A stretch of DNA of 64,000 nucleotides from a virus: the IMG/VR virus record IMGVR_UViG_3300023202_000383, positions 124,001 through 188,000 of that record. One strand, 5' to 3'. Each line of letters opens with the position of its first letter. Positions within the stretch are counted from its first letter, which is position 1. Below the pieces are notes generated by a model. It ran no database searches. It saw only the letters and a list, made by a program, of their open reading frames with translations, and was not told the DNA's origin. Shown here in pieces: positions 12,492 to 20,102 of the stretch. A program made the translations under genes and the position numbers.

Positions 12492-13004
12492 ATGGCCCAG
12501 AAAAAGAAACAGCGAGAATATACTCAGGAAGAAATTTCTGGAGCCTTGGAGAAGCTTGATCAAATATTAAGACATATCAAATTAGTCCAAGATGCTTGTC
12601 ATCTACTCGGTAGAAGATTGATTCAAGATGGGGATGTTCAACTTGGGTTGAATCTAATAAGAAATAGCTTCAAGCACGACAATAGCAAGTTTTATGGTCT
12701 AGAGTGGGAGCATATTGCTACAGCCGTGTCAGACAATAAAGATATTCAACAATTAGTTATTTACCATCATCGAATGATAAATGATCACCATCCTGAATTT
12801 TGGGACGGGATCGACCATATGCCGCAGGTTTCTTTAGCAGAATGCGTATGTGATTGGTACGCTAGAAGCACTGAATTCGCCACTGATCTCAGGGAATGGA
12901 TAAATAAAGAAGCATTAGATAGATATGATGTTTCTAAACACAGCAAAACATACAAATCAATAAAACGGTATGTTGATTTGTTGGTAGAGAAACCATTTAA
13001 ATGA
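12492..13004 (+). CDS. DUF5662-like protein, 170 aa
   Basis: The pattern HDNSKFYGLEWEHI, YHHRMINDHHPEFWDG, LAECVCDWYARSTEF is that of the phage/bacterial DUF5662 family, helical proteins with conserved His/Asp that suggest an HD-like metal site; activity unknown. ATG 12492 opens shortly after the repeat-protein gene. It ends TGA; the same frame then stays open for about 60 codons. Confidence 0.7.
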   Translation: MAQKKKQREYTQEEISGALEKLDQILRHIKLVQDACHLLGRRLIQDGDVQLGLNLIRNSFKHDNSKFYGLEWEHIATAVSDNKDIQQLVIYHHRMINDHHPEFWDGIDHMPQVSLAECVCDWYARSTEFATDLREWINKEALDRYDVSKHSKTYKSIKRYVDLLVEKPFK

Positions 13005-13043
13005 GGAATATTATGGATCGTCGCAATTATAAAGCTGCTTGAT

Positions 13044-13190
13044 GTGAACGATGATTACAAGCCATTTATGATATATGGTTGGATAGAATTAAGGCAACAT
13101 TGTTTTGATAACAAGAAGTTGTTGTCCATTAGCGATTACACCAGAGCAAATACAATGTCTGTCGATAAGTGGGAACAAGCATACTTGTAA
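13044..13190 (+). CDS. small hypothetical protein, 48 aa
   Basis: GTG 13044 to TAA 13188-13190, immediately upstream of tRNA-Thr(CGT). The product (MNDDYKPFMIYGWIELR...) looks coding in composition. No Shine-Dalgarno sequence. The frame is the same as that of the DUF5662-like gene and is uninterrupted from its TGA, so UGA readthrough is an alternative. Confidence 0.4.
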   Translation: MNDDYKPFMIYGWIELRQHCFDNKKLLSISDYTRANTMSVDKWEQAYL

Positions 13191-13194
13191 TTAT

Positions 13195-13267
13195 GCCGAT
13201 GTAGCTCAATTGGTAGAGCAGTTCTCTCGTAAAGAACAGGTCGTCGGTTCAAGCCCGACCATCGGCT
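13195..13267 (+). tRNA. tRNA-Thr(CGT)
   Basis: Acceptor GCCGATG/CATCGGC, anticodon arm GTTCT-CTCGTAA-AGAAC, T-loop TTCAAGC, discriminator T, TT follows. Confidence 0.93.
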
Positions 13268-13269
13268 TT

Positions 13270-13584
13270 ATGAAATCATTGAGAAGCTTTAGGAGGAAGG
13301 TTCTCAGCATTAAAGCCTCTGCGGAGTTGAGCTGCGCCAAATCAACAAAATATCATAGGCTGTTTCTTGAATGCGGCCATATTGTAAATCAACATAAAGA
13401 CAGAAAAATGTGGAGCATGAGAGTGACACTTGTTAAAAAGGGTTATGGTCCCTTTTTCACATGTTGCAAAATGTGTCAATCAAATGAGCCGCCTTCATTG
13501 GATATCACGACAAAAGAGTATGAAGTATTGCCGAAAGACGTGAGAGCCAAAATAGATAAACAGCTTGACAAAATGGTCAAATAA
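13270..13584 (+). CDS. hypothetical Cys-containing protein, 104 aa
   Basis: ATG 13270 is 2 nt after tRNA-Thr with no ribosome-binding site. Cysteines and histidines in LECGHIVNQH and FFTCCKMC resemble a zinc-binding unit. Basic N-terminus. The stop overlaps the next ATG (TAATG). Confidence 0.6.
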   Translation: MKSLRSFRRKVLSIKASAELSCAKSTKYHRLFLECGHIVNQHKDRKMWSMRVTLVKKGYGPFFTCCKMCQSNEPPSLDITTKEYEVLPKDVRAKIDKQLDKMVK

Positions 13585-13877
13585 TGTATTATGGCAGCCC
13601 AGAATATCACCGAGTAGTTGGATATAAAGGCGGAAGAATCATATATAATCCTGATCCTGAGACGAATTGTGCAATGTATGTGATTAATGTTAATCACAAA
13701 ACAAAATGTGGTTGGCTCGTGGATGTTAATGGAAAACGCGTGAAACCGATAATAAGCAAAGAAGTAACTGGAGAAGATATTTGCCACAAGCGATGGTACA
13801 GAGTCGGCAGCGGCATACATGTTGAGCATTTAGTAGAAGAAGCCGAGTATTATTTGCGGTGGTGCATGGCTCCATAG
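13584..13877 (+). CDS. hypothetical protein, 97 aa
   Basis: Coupled to the previous gene by the TAATG overlap. Beta-rich (YKGGRIIYNPDPET, GWLVDVNGKRVKP). Its last codons ATG-GCT-CCA-TAG lie in the acceptor stem of tRNA-Thr(GGT), and the stop is formed by tRNA bases 8-10. No family recognised. Confidence 0.6.
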   Translation: MYYGSPEYHRVVGYKGGRIIYNPDPETNCAMYVINVNHKTKCGWLVDVNGKRVKPIISKEVTGEDICHKRWYRVGSGIHVEHLVEEAEYYLRWCMAP

Positions 13878-13938
13878 TTAAATGGCATAACACGTTCTTG
13901 GTACGAACGGATTGTGGGTTCAACTCCCGCTGGAGCCT
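13868..13938 (+). tRNA. tRNA-Thr(GGT)
   Basis: Acceptor GGCTCCA/TGGAGCC, anticodon arm CGTTC-TTGGTAC-GAACG, T-loop TTCAACT, discriminator T, TT follows. It overlaps the end of the upstream gene by 10 nt. Confidence 0.92.
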
Positions 13939-13953
13939 TTATTAGGAGATAAA

Positions 13954-14184
13954 ATGAGCAACAAGAAAGATCTTAGAGATATGGCGGCTATCATCTTTAA
14001 TGGATGTATTATTAGAGGGGTGGCAGGTCCCGACCACTCTGCTGGCGATAACAATAAAGCCATTAAGTTTGCTGTTGCCTGCGGGAAAAAGTTGATTGAC
14101 CGTGCCGATAAAGAAGCCCCAGCTGAGTCAGATATGCCTCCTCAAAGTGTGCTTAATGCTCCTTTGCCAGATCAGAATGTTTGA
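13954..14184 (+). CDS. hypothetical protein, 76 aa
   Basis: AGGAGATAAA precedes ATG 13954. Contains FNGCIIRGVAGP and a helical stretch (IKFAVACGKKLIDRADKEA), with a Pro-rich tail. Function unknown. The stop overlaps the next gene by 8 bp. Confidence 0.6.
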   Translation: MSNKKDLRDMAAIIFNGCIIRGVAGPDHSAGDNNKAIKFAVACGKKLIDRADKEAPAESDMPPQSVLNAPLPDQNV

Positions 14185-14440
14185 CAGACAAATCCAATCA
14201 AGCAGATGGGTTCTCGATAAGGCTATGATTGTGTTCTTTGTTAATGTATTTCTCGACAATCCGAATGAAATATTTAAAGACTTTGATCCGGGCAAGAAGC
14301 CAAAGCCGAAGATTTGGGTTGAATTAACTGGATTCTTGTTTTGCAGGAATTCCACATTTACTGAAACTCAAACAAGAGCTGATGCTAAAATTAGAGCTGC
14401 ATTTGATGTAGACAAGATGTTGACATGTGGGGGATTATGA
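14177..14440 (+). CDS. hypothetical protein, 87 aa
   Basis: Start taken at ATG 14177 (MFDRQIQSSRWVLDKAM), overlapping the previous stop; the longer frame is a shadow. Contains IWVELTGFLFCRNS. Linked by ATGA to the next gene, part of a run of overlapping small genes up to 15112. Confidence 0.55.
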   Translation: MFDRQIQSSRWVLDKAMIVFFVNVFLDNPNEIFKDFDPGKKPKPKIWVELTGFLFCRNSTFTETQTRADAKIRAAFDVDKMLTCGGL

Positions 14441-14631
14441 TTTCAAAATATAGTGTTAATACCAAAACTAATTCATTTCATCTTTGCCATGTTTTTGATG
14501 CATCAAAAAAAGAATTTGTGGTATCTAATAATCCGAGCATTGCATGCCATGATAGTAATTATATAATCAATAGAGATGAATTAATGGAACACATCGGAGA
14601 ATGTGTTGAAGAAATACTAACTAATGAATAA
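14437..14631 (+). CDS. hypothetical protein, 64 aa
   Basis: ATG 14437 overlaps the previous TGA and is preceded by GGGGATT. Beta-rich N-terminus, acidic helical C-terminus (LMEHIGECVEEILTNE). No family recognised. Confidence 0.55.
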   Translation: MISKYSVNTKTNSFHLCHVFDASKKEFVVSNNPSIACHDSNYIINRDELMEHIGECVEEILTNE

Positions 14632-14866
14632 AAAGTTAGAACAAATACCGAAAGGTCACTATTGTTACAATAAAGATGGCGTGTGCCCGCATTGGGAGAA
14701 TCATCCAGAATATGGTGAGCAGAACAGTGGGTACTGCAGCTTGCTAGAGATTGGAGACTGGATGTTTGTTCCGGAAAATCAATGGATTGGGAAAGATGGC
14801 ATTATCCGGCACATGGGACTGTTGTGGGACAAAGTCAAAATCTGTGAGAAGAATGAAGACAAATGA
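14624..14866 (+). CDS. small Cys-rich protein, 80 aa
   Basis: ATG 14624 overlaps the preceding stop. Four Cys/His clusters (HYCYNKDGVCPHWENH, GYCSLLEIGDW) suggest a zinc-bound mini-domain. Two aromatic-rich stretches follow. Function unknown. Confidence 0.6.
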   Translation: MNKKLEQIPKGHYCYNKDGVCPHWENHPEYGEQNSGYCSLLEIGDWMFVPENQWIGKDGIIRHMGLLWDKVKICEKNEDK

Positions 14867-14958
14867 AGGAAATAGTAAGCAAAATATGTAACCAAACTCT
14901 TGTGCAAATAAAAGATGCCATATCTGATTTATTGGAAAGGCGATCGAATGGTGAATAA
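14863..14958 (+). CDS. 31-residue helical peptide
   Basis: Begins in an ATGA overlap with the preceding stop and ends at TAA 14956-14958. A single amphipathic helix (SKICNQTLVQIKDAISDLL). Short, but the chained overlap supports it. Confidence 0.4.
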   Translation: MKEIVSKICNQTLVQIKDAISDLLERRSNGE

Positions 14959-15112
14959 AGCGTCCAGTATGCTTTCAATAGCTAACCTACTAATTGCAAA
15001 AAACATGGTAGATAAGTCACTTGGCGATGAATCCAAATTACCGTTTTGGATCCGCAAAGAATGCAAGCATCGTGACTTATCTTTATCGGAGTGGATAAAA
15101 GTAATACCTTGA
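14948..15112 (+). CDS. small hypothetical protein, 54 aa
   Basis: ATG 14948 (MVNKASSMLSIANLL) overlaps the previous small frame. Contains KLPFWIRKECKHRDLSLSEW, basic with Cys and His. No family recognised. Confidence 0.5.
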   Translation: MVNKASSMLSIANLLIAKNMVDKSLGDESKLPFWIRKECKHRDLSLSEWIKVIP

Positions 15113-15156
15113 TTGTACGTGATAAAACAGATCTCAGATTATGTCCCACAATAGAA

Positions 15157-15230
15157 GGCCCTGTATCCCAACTGGCAGAGGAATGACGCTTAAAACGTCA
15201 GAGTTGGCGGTTCGAATCCGCCCAGGGCTA
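15157..15230 (+). tRNA. tRNA-Leu(TAA), short variable loop
   Basis: Acceptor GGCCCTG/CAGGGCT, anticodon arm TGACG-CTTAAAA-CGTCA, variable loop GAGTT (5 nt), T-arm GGCGG/CCGCC, discriminator A, TT follows. A Leu anticodon on a class I body is unusual. Confidence 0.88.
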
Positions 15231-15232
15231 TT

Positions 15233-15433
15233 ATGCTTGACAAGGATGGCCTTTATTCTGTTGACTTGCCATATGCTTGTTATGGCATTGTGATTGAGAA
15301 TGGTGTTGTTATAGAAGCGGCTAATATAGCGGGATGGATGACGGGAAAGCGTGCTGAGGATGTCGAAAGATGGTTGATCAAAAAGAACGCGAAAATGATC
15401 GGTCCGCTTGAGCATCATTTGCCGAATTCATAA
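15233..15433 (+). CDS. hypothetical protein, 66 aa
   Basis: ATG 15233 is 2 nt after tRNA-Leu. YGIVIENGVVIEAANIAGW and MTGKRAEDVERWLIKK recall a small phage protein family with a WxxGxxxxxVxxWL pattern (from memory; function unknown). Convergent overlap with the sulfotransferase gene. Confidence 0.6.
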   Translation: MLDKDGLYSVDLPYACYGIVIENGVVIEAANIAGWMTGKRAEDVERWLIKKNAKMIGPLEHHLPNS

Positions 15434-16053
15434 CCAAAATATTTTATGTCTTTCTTGAACACTTTGGCGACTATATCTTTGGTTTTGTCTGTATAATGCT
15501 CCCAGTATGGTTTTCTTGGTCTGCTTGACTTATTCAGATGCGGTATCTTGTGCTTGCCAAGGCCAATTCTGTCCAATACTTCATTTGTGTCGTGTTCAAA
15601 ATTTTCGAATCTTCCTATGAAATCCATTGCAACATTTCCGTTGTGATCGGTTATCCAATCTAATTGAAGCCTATGGTCCCAATTAGAGACATATTCTTCA
15701 AACGGCATGTTTTTGGTTGAATATGGCATGCCATCGAACATGTCGTCCTTTTTATAAAAATAGTGCGACACGGCCCTGTCCCAGGGATTTCTGACAAACG
15801 CGAATTTGAAATAATCATCTAGGTCTATATTGCACCTATCTACATACTCTCTTATTGTCCAATGGCCACCGGTCCAATTTTTAAGTGCCTCTTTCGATTT
15901 TTTAGTCTTTTGTGGATAAAGATTGGCTATGTCTTCATTAGAAATGTCATCTAATACATCTAGGTCGTGGGTATTAACCAGGATGCATTTTAAACTTATG
16001 CCCCCAGTTTTTGGTATCCTAACGCCCAGCCACTTGTGCTCGGAATTCATCAT
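15415..16053 (-). CDS. sulfotransferase family protein (Sulfotransfer_2 type)
   Basis: N-terminal VRIPKTGGISLKC is the 5'-phosphosulfate loop and FAFVRNPWDRAVSHYFYKK the 3'-phosphate-binding motif, both intact, followed by DFIGRFENF typical of carbohydrate sulfotransferases that use PAPS. 212 residues, a single domain with no membrane anchor. Close in design to the protein at 26698. Likely sulfates a surface glycan. Confidence 0.88.
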   Translation of the reverse strand: MMNSEHKWLGVRIPKTGGISLKCILVNTHDLDVLDDISNEDIANLYPQKTKKSKEALKNWTGGHWTIREYVDRCNIDLDDYFKFAFVRNPWDRAVSHYFYKKDDMFDGMPYSTKNMPFEEYVSNWDHRLQLDWITDHNGNVAMDFIGRFENFEHDTNEVLDRIGLGKHKIPHLNKSSRPRKPYWEHYTDKTKDIVAKVFKKDIKYFGYEFGK

Positions 16054-16212
16054 GATAATTAAATACTGATATGGGACGATTAGACACTGAATTTATATCT
16101 TAAGTCATTAACTGCAGCAGTTGATGATGGTGCTGTACGCATAGGTCGGTGAGCATAGAGCTAACCGAGGATAAAATGTAATAGATAAATCCATTGATAA
16201 ATGGCTTAATAC

Positions 16213-16284
16213 GCCCTCGTAGCTCAGCGGAAGAGCAGCTGCCTTCTAAGCAGCAGGCCGCAGGTTCGAATCCTGCCGGGGGTA
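16213..16284 (+). tRNA. tRNA-Arg(TCT)
   Basis: Acceptor GCCCTCG/CGGGGGT, anticodon arm GCTGC-CTTCTAA-GCAGC, T-loop TTCGAAT, discriminator A, TT follows. Confidence 0.93.
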
Positions 16285-16286
16285 TT

Positions 16287-16360
16287 GTGACTGGAGCTCG
16301 GTCTGGTAGAGCACCTGATTGTGGTTCAGGGGGTCGCGGGTTCAAATCCCGTCAGTCACC
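16287..16360 (+). tRNA. tRNA-His(GTG)
   Basis: Acceptor GTGACTG/CAGTCAC, anticodon arm CCTGA-TTGTGGT-TCAGG, T-loop TTCAAAT, discriminator C, TT follows. Position -1 is T, so the usual encoded G-1 opposite C73 is missing; position 8 is G. Confidence 0.9.
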
Positions 16361-16381
16361 TTTACAACAAATATTCTATGG

Positions 16382-17278
16382 ATGTCAAGATATAGACCAA
16401 AAGTATATTTATTAAATGACACGAGCCGAGAACATGTCGGTTCAAAAGCTGCATCATATGTCATAAAGTCAGCGATCCGTAAGAACTACAGATTATATGC
16501 TAAGCATTTTACAAACACTCCGGTTGATTATGATATATTAAAAGCATCAAATATTGTAGTTATCAATGGCGAAGGAACTATGCATCATGATACAAGCAGG
16601 TCTATAATTTTAATGACGGCTATTAGACGAGCAATTAAGATGAACAAGCAAGTTCATCTCGTTAATACCGTGTGGCAAGATATGCACAGAAAATGGACTC
16701 GCATACTAAATAAAGTTGATAGCATAGTTGTAAGAGAGCCGAGAAGCAAGGCCGCATTGGAAGACATCGGAGTCAATAATGTCGAGATTTACCCAGACAT
16801 TTGTGTTGGGTTGAAAGCTAAGAAAGTAAAACCACAAATAAACTTTAGAGGCAAAGTCGTCGTGGGAGATAGCGTTAGAAAATTCAACGACATGCCACTA
16901 AAGGACGATAGAGTGTTTAGAAGGACGCCAAATTACAATATCCCGCGTGACAATTGGGCGCATTTTATAGCAGTGTTAAAGACTATAGGCGTATATGTAA
17001 CTGGTAGGCATCACGGGATATATGCCTGTTGTGCTGCTAAGACGCCGTTTGTGGCGTTTAAATCCAACACGCACAAAATGGAGGGACTTCTTGAATGGGC
17101 TGGATCATCCATCCCAATTTTAGACAACCCAAAAGATGCGCCATCAGCTATAAGATGGGCAAAGGACAACCAAGAAGAATATGATAAGCTCTTCAAATGG
17201 ATGAGAAGTCTACAAAAATGGCCAGGGTTTGATGATACTCGAGCACGACGCAATAATAATTCCGGAAGCGGCGGTTGA
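16382..17278 (+). CDS. polysaccharide pyruvyl transferase family protein
   Basis: 298 residues from ATG 16382 (MSRYRPKVYLLNDTSREHV); the longer frame runs into tRNA-His. Family marks: VVINGEGTMHHD, DSIVVREPRSKAALEDIGV, VEIYPDI and a C-terminal GRHHGIYACCAAKTPFVAF. Members transfer pyruvate or act as glycosyltransferase-like enzymes on surface polysaccharides. Fits the other glycan enzymes nearby. Confidence 0.85.
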   Translation: MSRYRPKVYLLNDTSREHVGSKAASYVIKSAIRKNYRLYAKHFTNTPVDYDILKASNIVVINGEGTMHHDTSRSIILMTAIRRAIKMNKQVHLVNTVWQDMHRKWTRILNKVDSIVVREPRSKAALEDIGVNNVEIYPDICVGLKAKKVKPQINFRGKVVVGDSVRKFNDMPLKDDRVFRRTPNYNIPRDNWAHFIAVLKTIGVYVTGRHHGIYACCAAKTPFVAFKSNTHKMEGLLEWAGSSIPILDNPKDAPSAIRWAKDNQEEYDKLFKWMRSLQKWPGFDDTRARRNNNSGSGG

Positions 17279-17648
17279 TTACCAAGGTTATGGGTGGCCG
17301 CATTCTAATTTGTTCTATATTTACAATGCCAGTTTCTCTTCTAAACGGATTGGTGGGGAACAGATTACATTTCTAGCTGAACAAGCCAAGGTGGTAATAT
17401 GCAATGTAAAGATGGATTTAGATATATGCCTCCGCGACAGGTCTCGATATTGTGTAGATCTTAATATTAGTGACCCGAGTATTCAACCTTGGATTATTGT
17501 GTTTTTTGGGCTAGATAAGTTTTTGTTGACCGACTCAGTGAATTGGTACGTTTTAAAAAGTTCTAATCTATATCATGATAGTAACCATGGTAGAGTCGGC
17601 GTACCTAAGTCTGTAATCGAAGCATGCATAGAGGCCAATATTAGGTGA
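17229..17648 (+). CDS. hypothetical protein, 139 aa
   Basis: Overlaps the end of the pyruvyl transferase gene by 50 bp. Starts MMILEHDAIIIPEAAVDYQG and is beta-rich. No family recognised. Chained to the next gene by a 4-bp overlap. Confidence 0.55.
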   Translation: MMILEHDAIIIPEAAVDYQGYGWPHSNLFYIYNASFSSKRIGGEQITFLAEQAKVVICNVKMDLDICLRDRSRYCVDLNISDPSIQPWIIVFFGLDKFLLTDSVNWYVLKSSNLYHDSNHGRVGVPKSVIEACIEANIR

Positions 17649-18118
17649 ACCTGTTCATTCTAGATCGAAATCCAATAAAAGCTGCAGAAATGTATTGTGA
17701 TAAGCACGTTTGTAAAATCATACTTGAATCTGCACAGATGATGGCGATGGTTCATTGGATCCAGGGTTTTGATGTTCCTTCGGAATTAATATGCAAGTCG
17801 CATAAAAATAATCATGTTTCTAAATGGGTCAGGCAAACTACTGGAAATTACGAATGGACTGGGATCCATGCTAAGGCGTTATGTTCAGAATACACATACC
17901 GATATGGTAAGACCCATAAATGGAATAGCCATATTGATTGGTTAGCAACTAGCAATTCCTGCATCAGAGACCGAGGGATGACCGAATTCAGGCAAGCGGT
18001 CGACGATCCATGTCGTGACCCAGACCCAGTATTGGCATACCGCAAATATTATATGACTACCAAAAGAAGCATCTGTAAATGGGACAAAGGTAGACCAAAA
18101 CCGCGTTGGTTCATTTGA
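17645..18118 (+). CDS. conserved phage protein (DKHVCKIILESAQMM type)
   Basis: GTG 17645 overlaps the previous stop. The pattern MNLFILDRNPIKAAEMYCDK, HVCKIILESAQMM near the start and YRKYYMTTKRSICKWDKG, RPKPRWF at the end is one I recall from many phages. It is sometimes labelled pyrimidine-dimer glycosylase-like, but I do not see enough to assert that activity. 157 residues, helical, rich in His/Trp. Confidence 0.65.
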   Translation: MNLFILDRNPIKAAEMYCDKHVCKIILESAQMMAMVHWIQGFDVPSELICKSHKNNHVSKWVRQTTGNYEWTGIHAKALCSEYTYRYGKTHKWNSHIDWLATSNSCIRDRGMTEFRQAVDDPCRDPDPVLAYRKYYMTTKRSICKWDKGRPKPRWFI

Positions 18119-18388
18119 ATGCCAGAATATGAATTTAGTTTGGTTTGTATTGATGGTAACATGGTTGTTGATATTATAGACAATCCTGGGTCTAAGCCAT
18201 ATGTATTGGTAAAGCACGACTATCACAATAGATTGGTTGACTTAGATGAGTCTAGAATAGCTGACTGTTATCATGATCTCAAGAACACGTATATTCTTAG
18301 CGAATTTAGAAGGTGTCTTAGGTTCAATGATGGCCCGGTGATAGATGCCGCCATAAAATGGATTAGGAGTTTAGATATCAATGCCTAA
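18119..18388 (+). CDS. hypothetical protein, 89 aa
   Basis: ATG 18119 directly follows the preceding stop. Beta-rich start (YEFSLVCIDGNMVVDIID), helical end (AAIKWIRSLDINA). It overlaps the next gene by 8 bp. Unknown function. Confidence 0.6.
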   Translation: MPEYEFSLVCIDGNMVVDIIDNPGSKPYVLVKHDYHNRLVDLDESRIADCYHDLKNTYILSEFRRCLRFNDGPVIDAAIKWIRSLDINA

Positions 18389-18767
18389 AGAACCAAAAGT
18401 TAGCGAGATAGATCTTAAATGTGTCTGTTGTGGCGCAGGCATAGATGAAGTACCGGGATCTCCTGACTCTGAAGCGTCTTCGTCGTGTTGGGATGGTGCT
18501 GTTGTCGATAAGATTTGTGGTGGTTATGGGTCTAAGCATGATATGTCATTGTTCATTATTGGTATTTGTGATAAATGCGTGTCTGAAAGAATAGAAAGCG
18601 GGCTGCTAATAAGATTCAGAACCATGGACGATATGCTCGAATCTCCTGAATTTAAAGCACAACAAGCTGGAATTTTAGAGATAATTAGGGATCAAAAAGG
18701 AAATGCAAAAAAGAATTCGCTCAAAAGATTCTGGAGAACACTTAGAGAATACCTCATTAATCCCTGA
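18381..18767 (+). CDS. hypothetical zinc-ribbon-like protein, 128 aa
   Basis: CVCCGAG near the N-terminus and GICDKCVSER further on form a plausible four-Cys zinc site, with WDGAVVDKICGGYGSKHD between; the second half is helical and basic. No known family. It ends just before tRNA-Pro and overlaps a smaller gene in another frame. Confidence 0.6.
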   Translation: MPKEPKVSEIDLKCVCCGAGIDEVPGSPDSEASSSCWDGAVVDKICGGYGSKHDMSLFIIGICDKCVSERIESGLLIRFRTMDDMLESPEFKAQQAGILEIIRDQKGNAKKNSLKRFWRTLREYLINP

Positions 18768-18882
18768 GTGCGACCACTCCAGTATGACTGTTGCAGAATC
18801 TTATGTTAAATCAAAATGCATGATTTGTGGAAAGATTTTGATTTGCATAGAGACACCAAACAGCGTTATGCCGAGCGGTTGA
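18703..18882 (+). CDS. small zinc-finger-like protein, 59 aa
   Basis: AAAAAGGAA precedes ATG 18703. ECDHSS and YVKSKCMICGK give a C-x2-H ... C-x2-C pattern common in tiny phage proteins. The frame overlaps the preceding gene by 65 bp and runs 22 nt into tRNA-Pro, where TGA stops it. Confidence 0.5.
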   Translation: MQKRIRSKDSGEHLENTSLIPECDHSSMTVAESYVKSKCMICGKILICIETPNSVMPSG

Positions 18883-18933
18883 GGCGCTGCGTTTGGGGCG
18901 CAGATCTGGCTGGTTCGACTCCAGCAACGCTGA
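18861..18933 (+). tRNA. tRNA-Pro(TGG)
   Basis: Acceptor CAGCGTT/AACGCTG, anticodon arm CTGCG-TTTGGGG-CGCAG, T-loop TTCGACT, discriminator A, TT follows. Confidence 0.92.
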
Positions 18934-18997
18934 TTGAAAGACATGATTGATAGCGAACCCACAAAACACAGAGAATTAAAGCAGAAGCGAGGACCCG

Positions 18998-19717
18998 ATG
19001 GATGACACACCGAAACCATGCCCGTTTTGCGGGGAAGATGATGCATACTTCACCAGCCACTATGTATCGCCTAACGTAAGGGTCGCGTGTGGGACGTGTG
19101 GAGCATCCAGCATTGACAAGTGCTGCAAAGAGGACGCTGTGAAATTGTGGAATGCACGCGCCACCCCGAAGGCAGAGACAGTGGGTCGAATCACAGAAAG
19201 GAAGTGCAAAATGAACTTTGAGCCAACACACACAATGGGAAAGAATGGACCAAGATGCAAGCCCCTAAACTTTGAGTCTGATCATATATCTAACGAATGC
19301 CTATTAGATAACGGCGTGGTTGTTGAGGTTCCAACGCTTGATCTCATTCCCATTAACCCACCGCTCAAGTGCGAGCCGGAGTACGTGACGGTTCGGAGGT
19401 TGATCGACGGGTACGGTGCAATGCATCGTGATTGGTGGACCAGCCGGGACCCGGACAGCGTGAAACACCACACGAACACAGGCGATGAGCGCACGTTCCT
19501 CGTCGGAGTGCCTATGGTCGAAGAGTTTGTCGAGCATTTCGACGTAGGGATCAAGGGCTATAAGTGGGGTGGCATCTCATTCAGCCCGCTCGGAGATGAT
19601 TTTAAGTTCCGATCGTTAATACCATGCAAGGAAACGTTGGACGAAGCTCGCATTGCGGTATGGGAATACATGATCGAGCACGAGCCCGACAAAGCACGGG
19701 CATGGATTGAGCAGTGA
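18998..19717 (+). CDS. Lar-like restriction-alleviation zinc ribbon with extra C-terminal domain
   Basis: Residues 5-55 (PKPCPFCGEDDAYFTSHY, RVACGTCGASSIDKC, DAVKLWNAR) match the Lar/RalR zinc ribbon with two CxxC knuckles and the conserved W-N-R end. Lar proteins protect DNA from type I restriction. The remaining 180 residues (VTVRRLIDGYGAMHRDWWT, KWGGISFSPLGDDFKF) are not recognised. GC content is visibly higher than in the neighbours, suggesting recent acquisition. Confidence 0.75.
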   Translation: MDDTPKPCPFCGEDDAYFTSHYVSPNVRVACGTCGASSIDKCCKEDAVKLWNARATPKAETVGRITERKCKMNFEPTHTMGKNGPRCKPLNFESDHISNECLLDNGVVVEVPTLDLIPINPPLKCEPEYVTVRRLIDGYGAMHRDWWTSRDPDSVKHHTNTGDERTFLVGVPMVEEFVEHFDVGIKGYKWGGISFSPLGDDFKFRSLIPCKETLDEARIAVWEYMIEHEPDKARAWIEQ

Positions 19718-19733
19718 TTTGGGGTGAATGTGA

Positions 19734-19994
19734 TTGAAATTAAGATTTATTGACAATATCTCTATTGCTAAGATAAGCAATATTTGTTGCTTTTCTGGAG
19801 CTCATAAGCGTGAGGAAATCACGTTTAAGGCTGGTGATGAAATTGAGTATAACGGACTATCAGAAGAACGCAGGTTAGATGCTCCTAATGGTCGTAAAGG
19901 CGATAAGGTGGTTGATATTTTCATTAGCGATAGAACATTACATCCTAATAGGTATATTGACGTCCCTATTAAATCGTTTGAGGCAATAGAATGA
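19734..19994 (+). CDS. hypothetical protein, 86 aa
   Basis: TTG 19734 is the only usable start in frame (preceded by GGGGTGAA). Starts MKLRFIDNISIAKISN and ends IDVPIKSFEAIE; strand-rich. The TGA stop is immediately followed by the first base of tRNA-Pro. Confidence 0.55.
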   Translation: MKLRFIDNISIAKISNICCFSGAHKREEITFKAGDEIEYNGLSEERRLDAPNGRKGDKVVDIFISDRTLHPNRYIDVPIKSFEAIE

Positions 19995-20067
19995 CCGCAT
20001 TTAGCTCAATTTGGTAGAGCGCTCGCTTTGGGGCGAGAGGTTGCAAGTTCAAATCTTGCAATGCGGA
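19995..20067 (+). tRNA. tRNA-Pro(TGG), unusual anticodon loop
   Basis: Acceptor CCGCATT/AATGCGG, D-arm GCTC/GAGC, T-arm GCAAG/CTTGC, discriminator A, TT follows. The anticodon arm CTCG-CTTTGGGG-CGAG has an 8-nt loop with 4 bp, or a 6-nt loop with 5 bp, not the normal 7. Confidence 0.82.
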
Positions 20068-20102
20068 TTCACAAAAGTTTTGATCCCAATCAAACATAAG
20101 CT

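Noticed and set aside
17645-18118. Calling this a DNA-repair glycosylase
   Set aside because: Some relatives carry that label, but I cannot see catalytic residues that would support it.
18866-19260. Minus-strand frames opposite the Lar-like gene
   Set aside because: They are shadows of a GC-richer gene with clear zinc-ribbon motifs on the plus strand.
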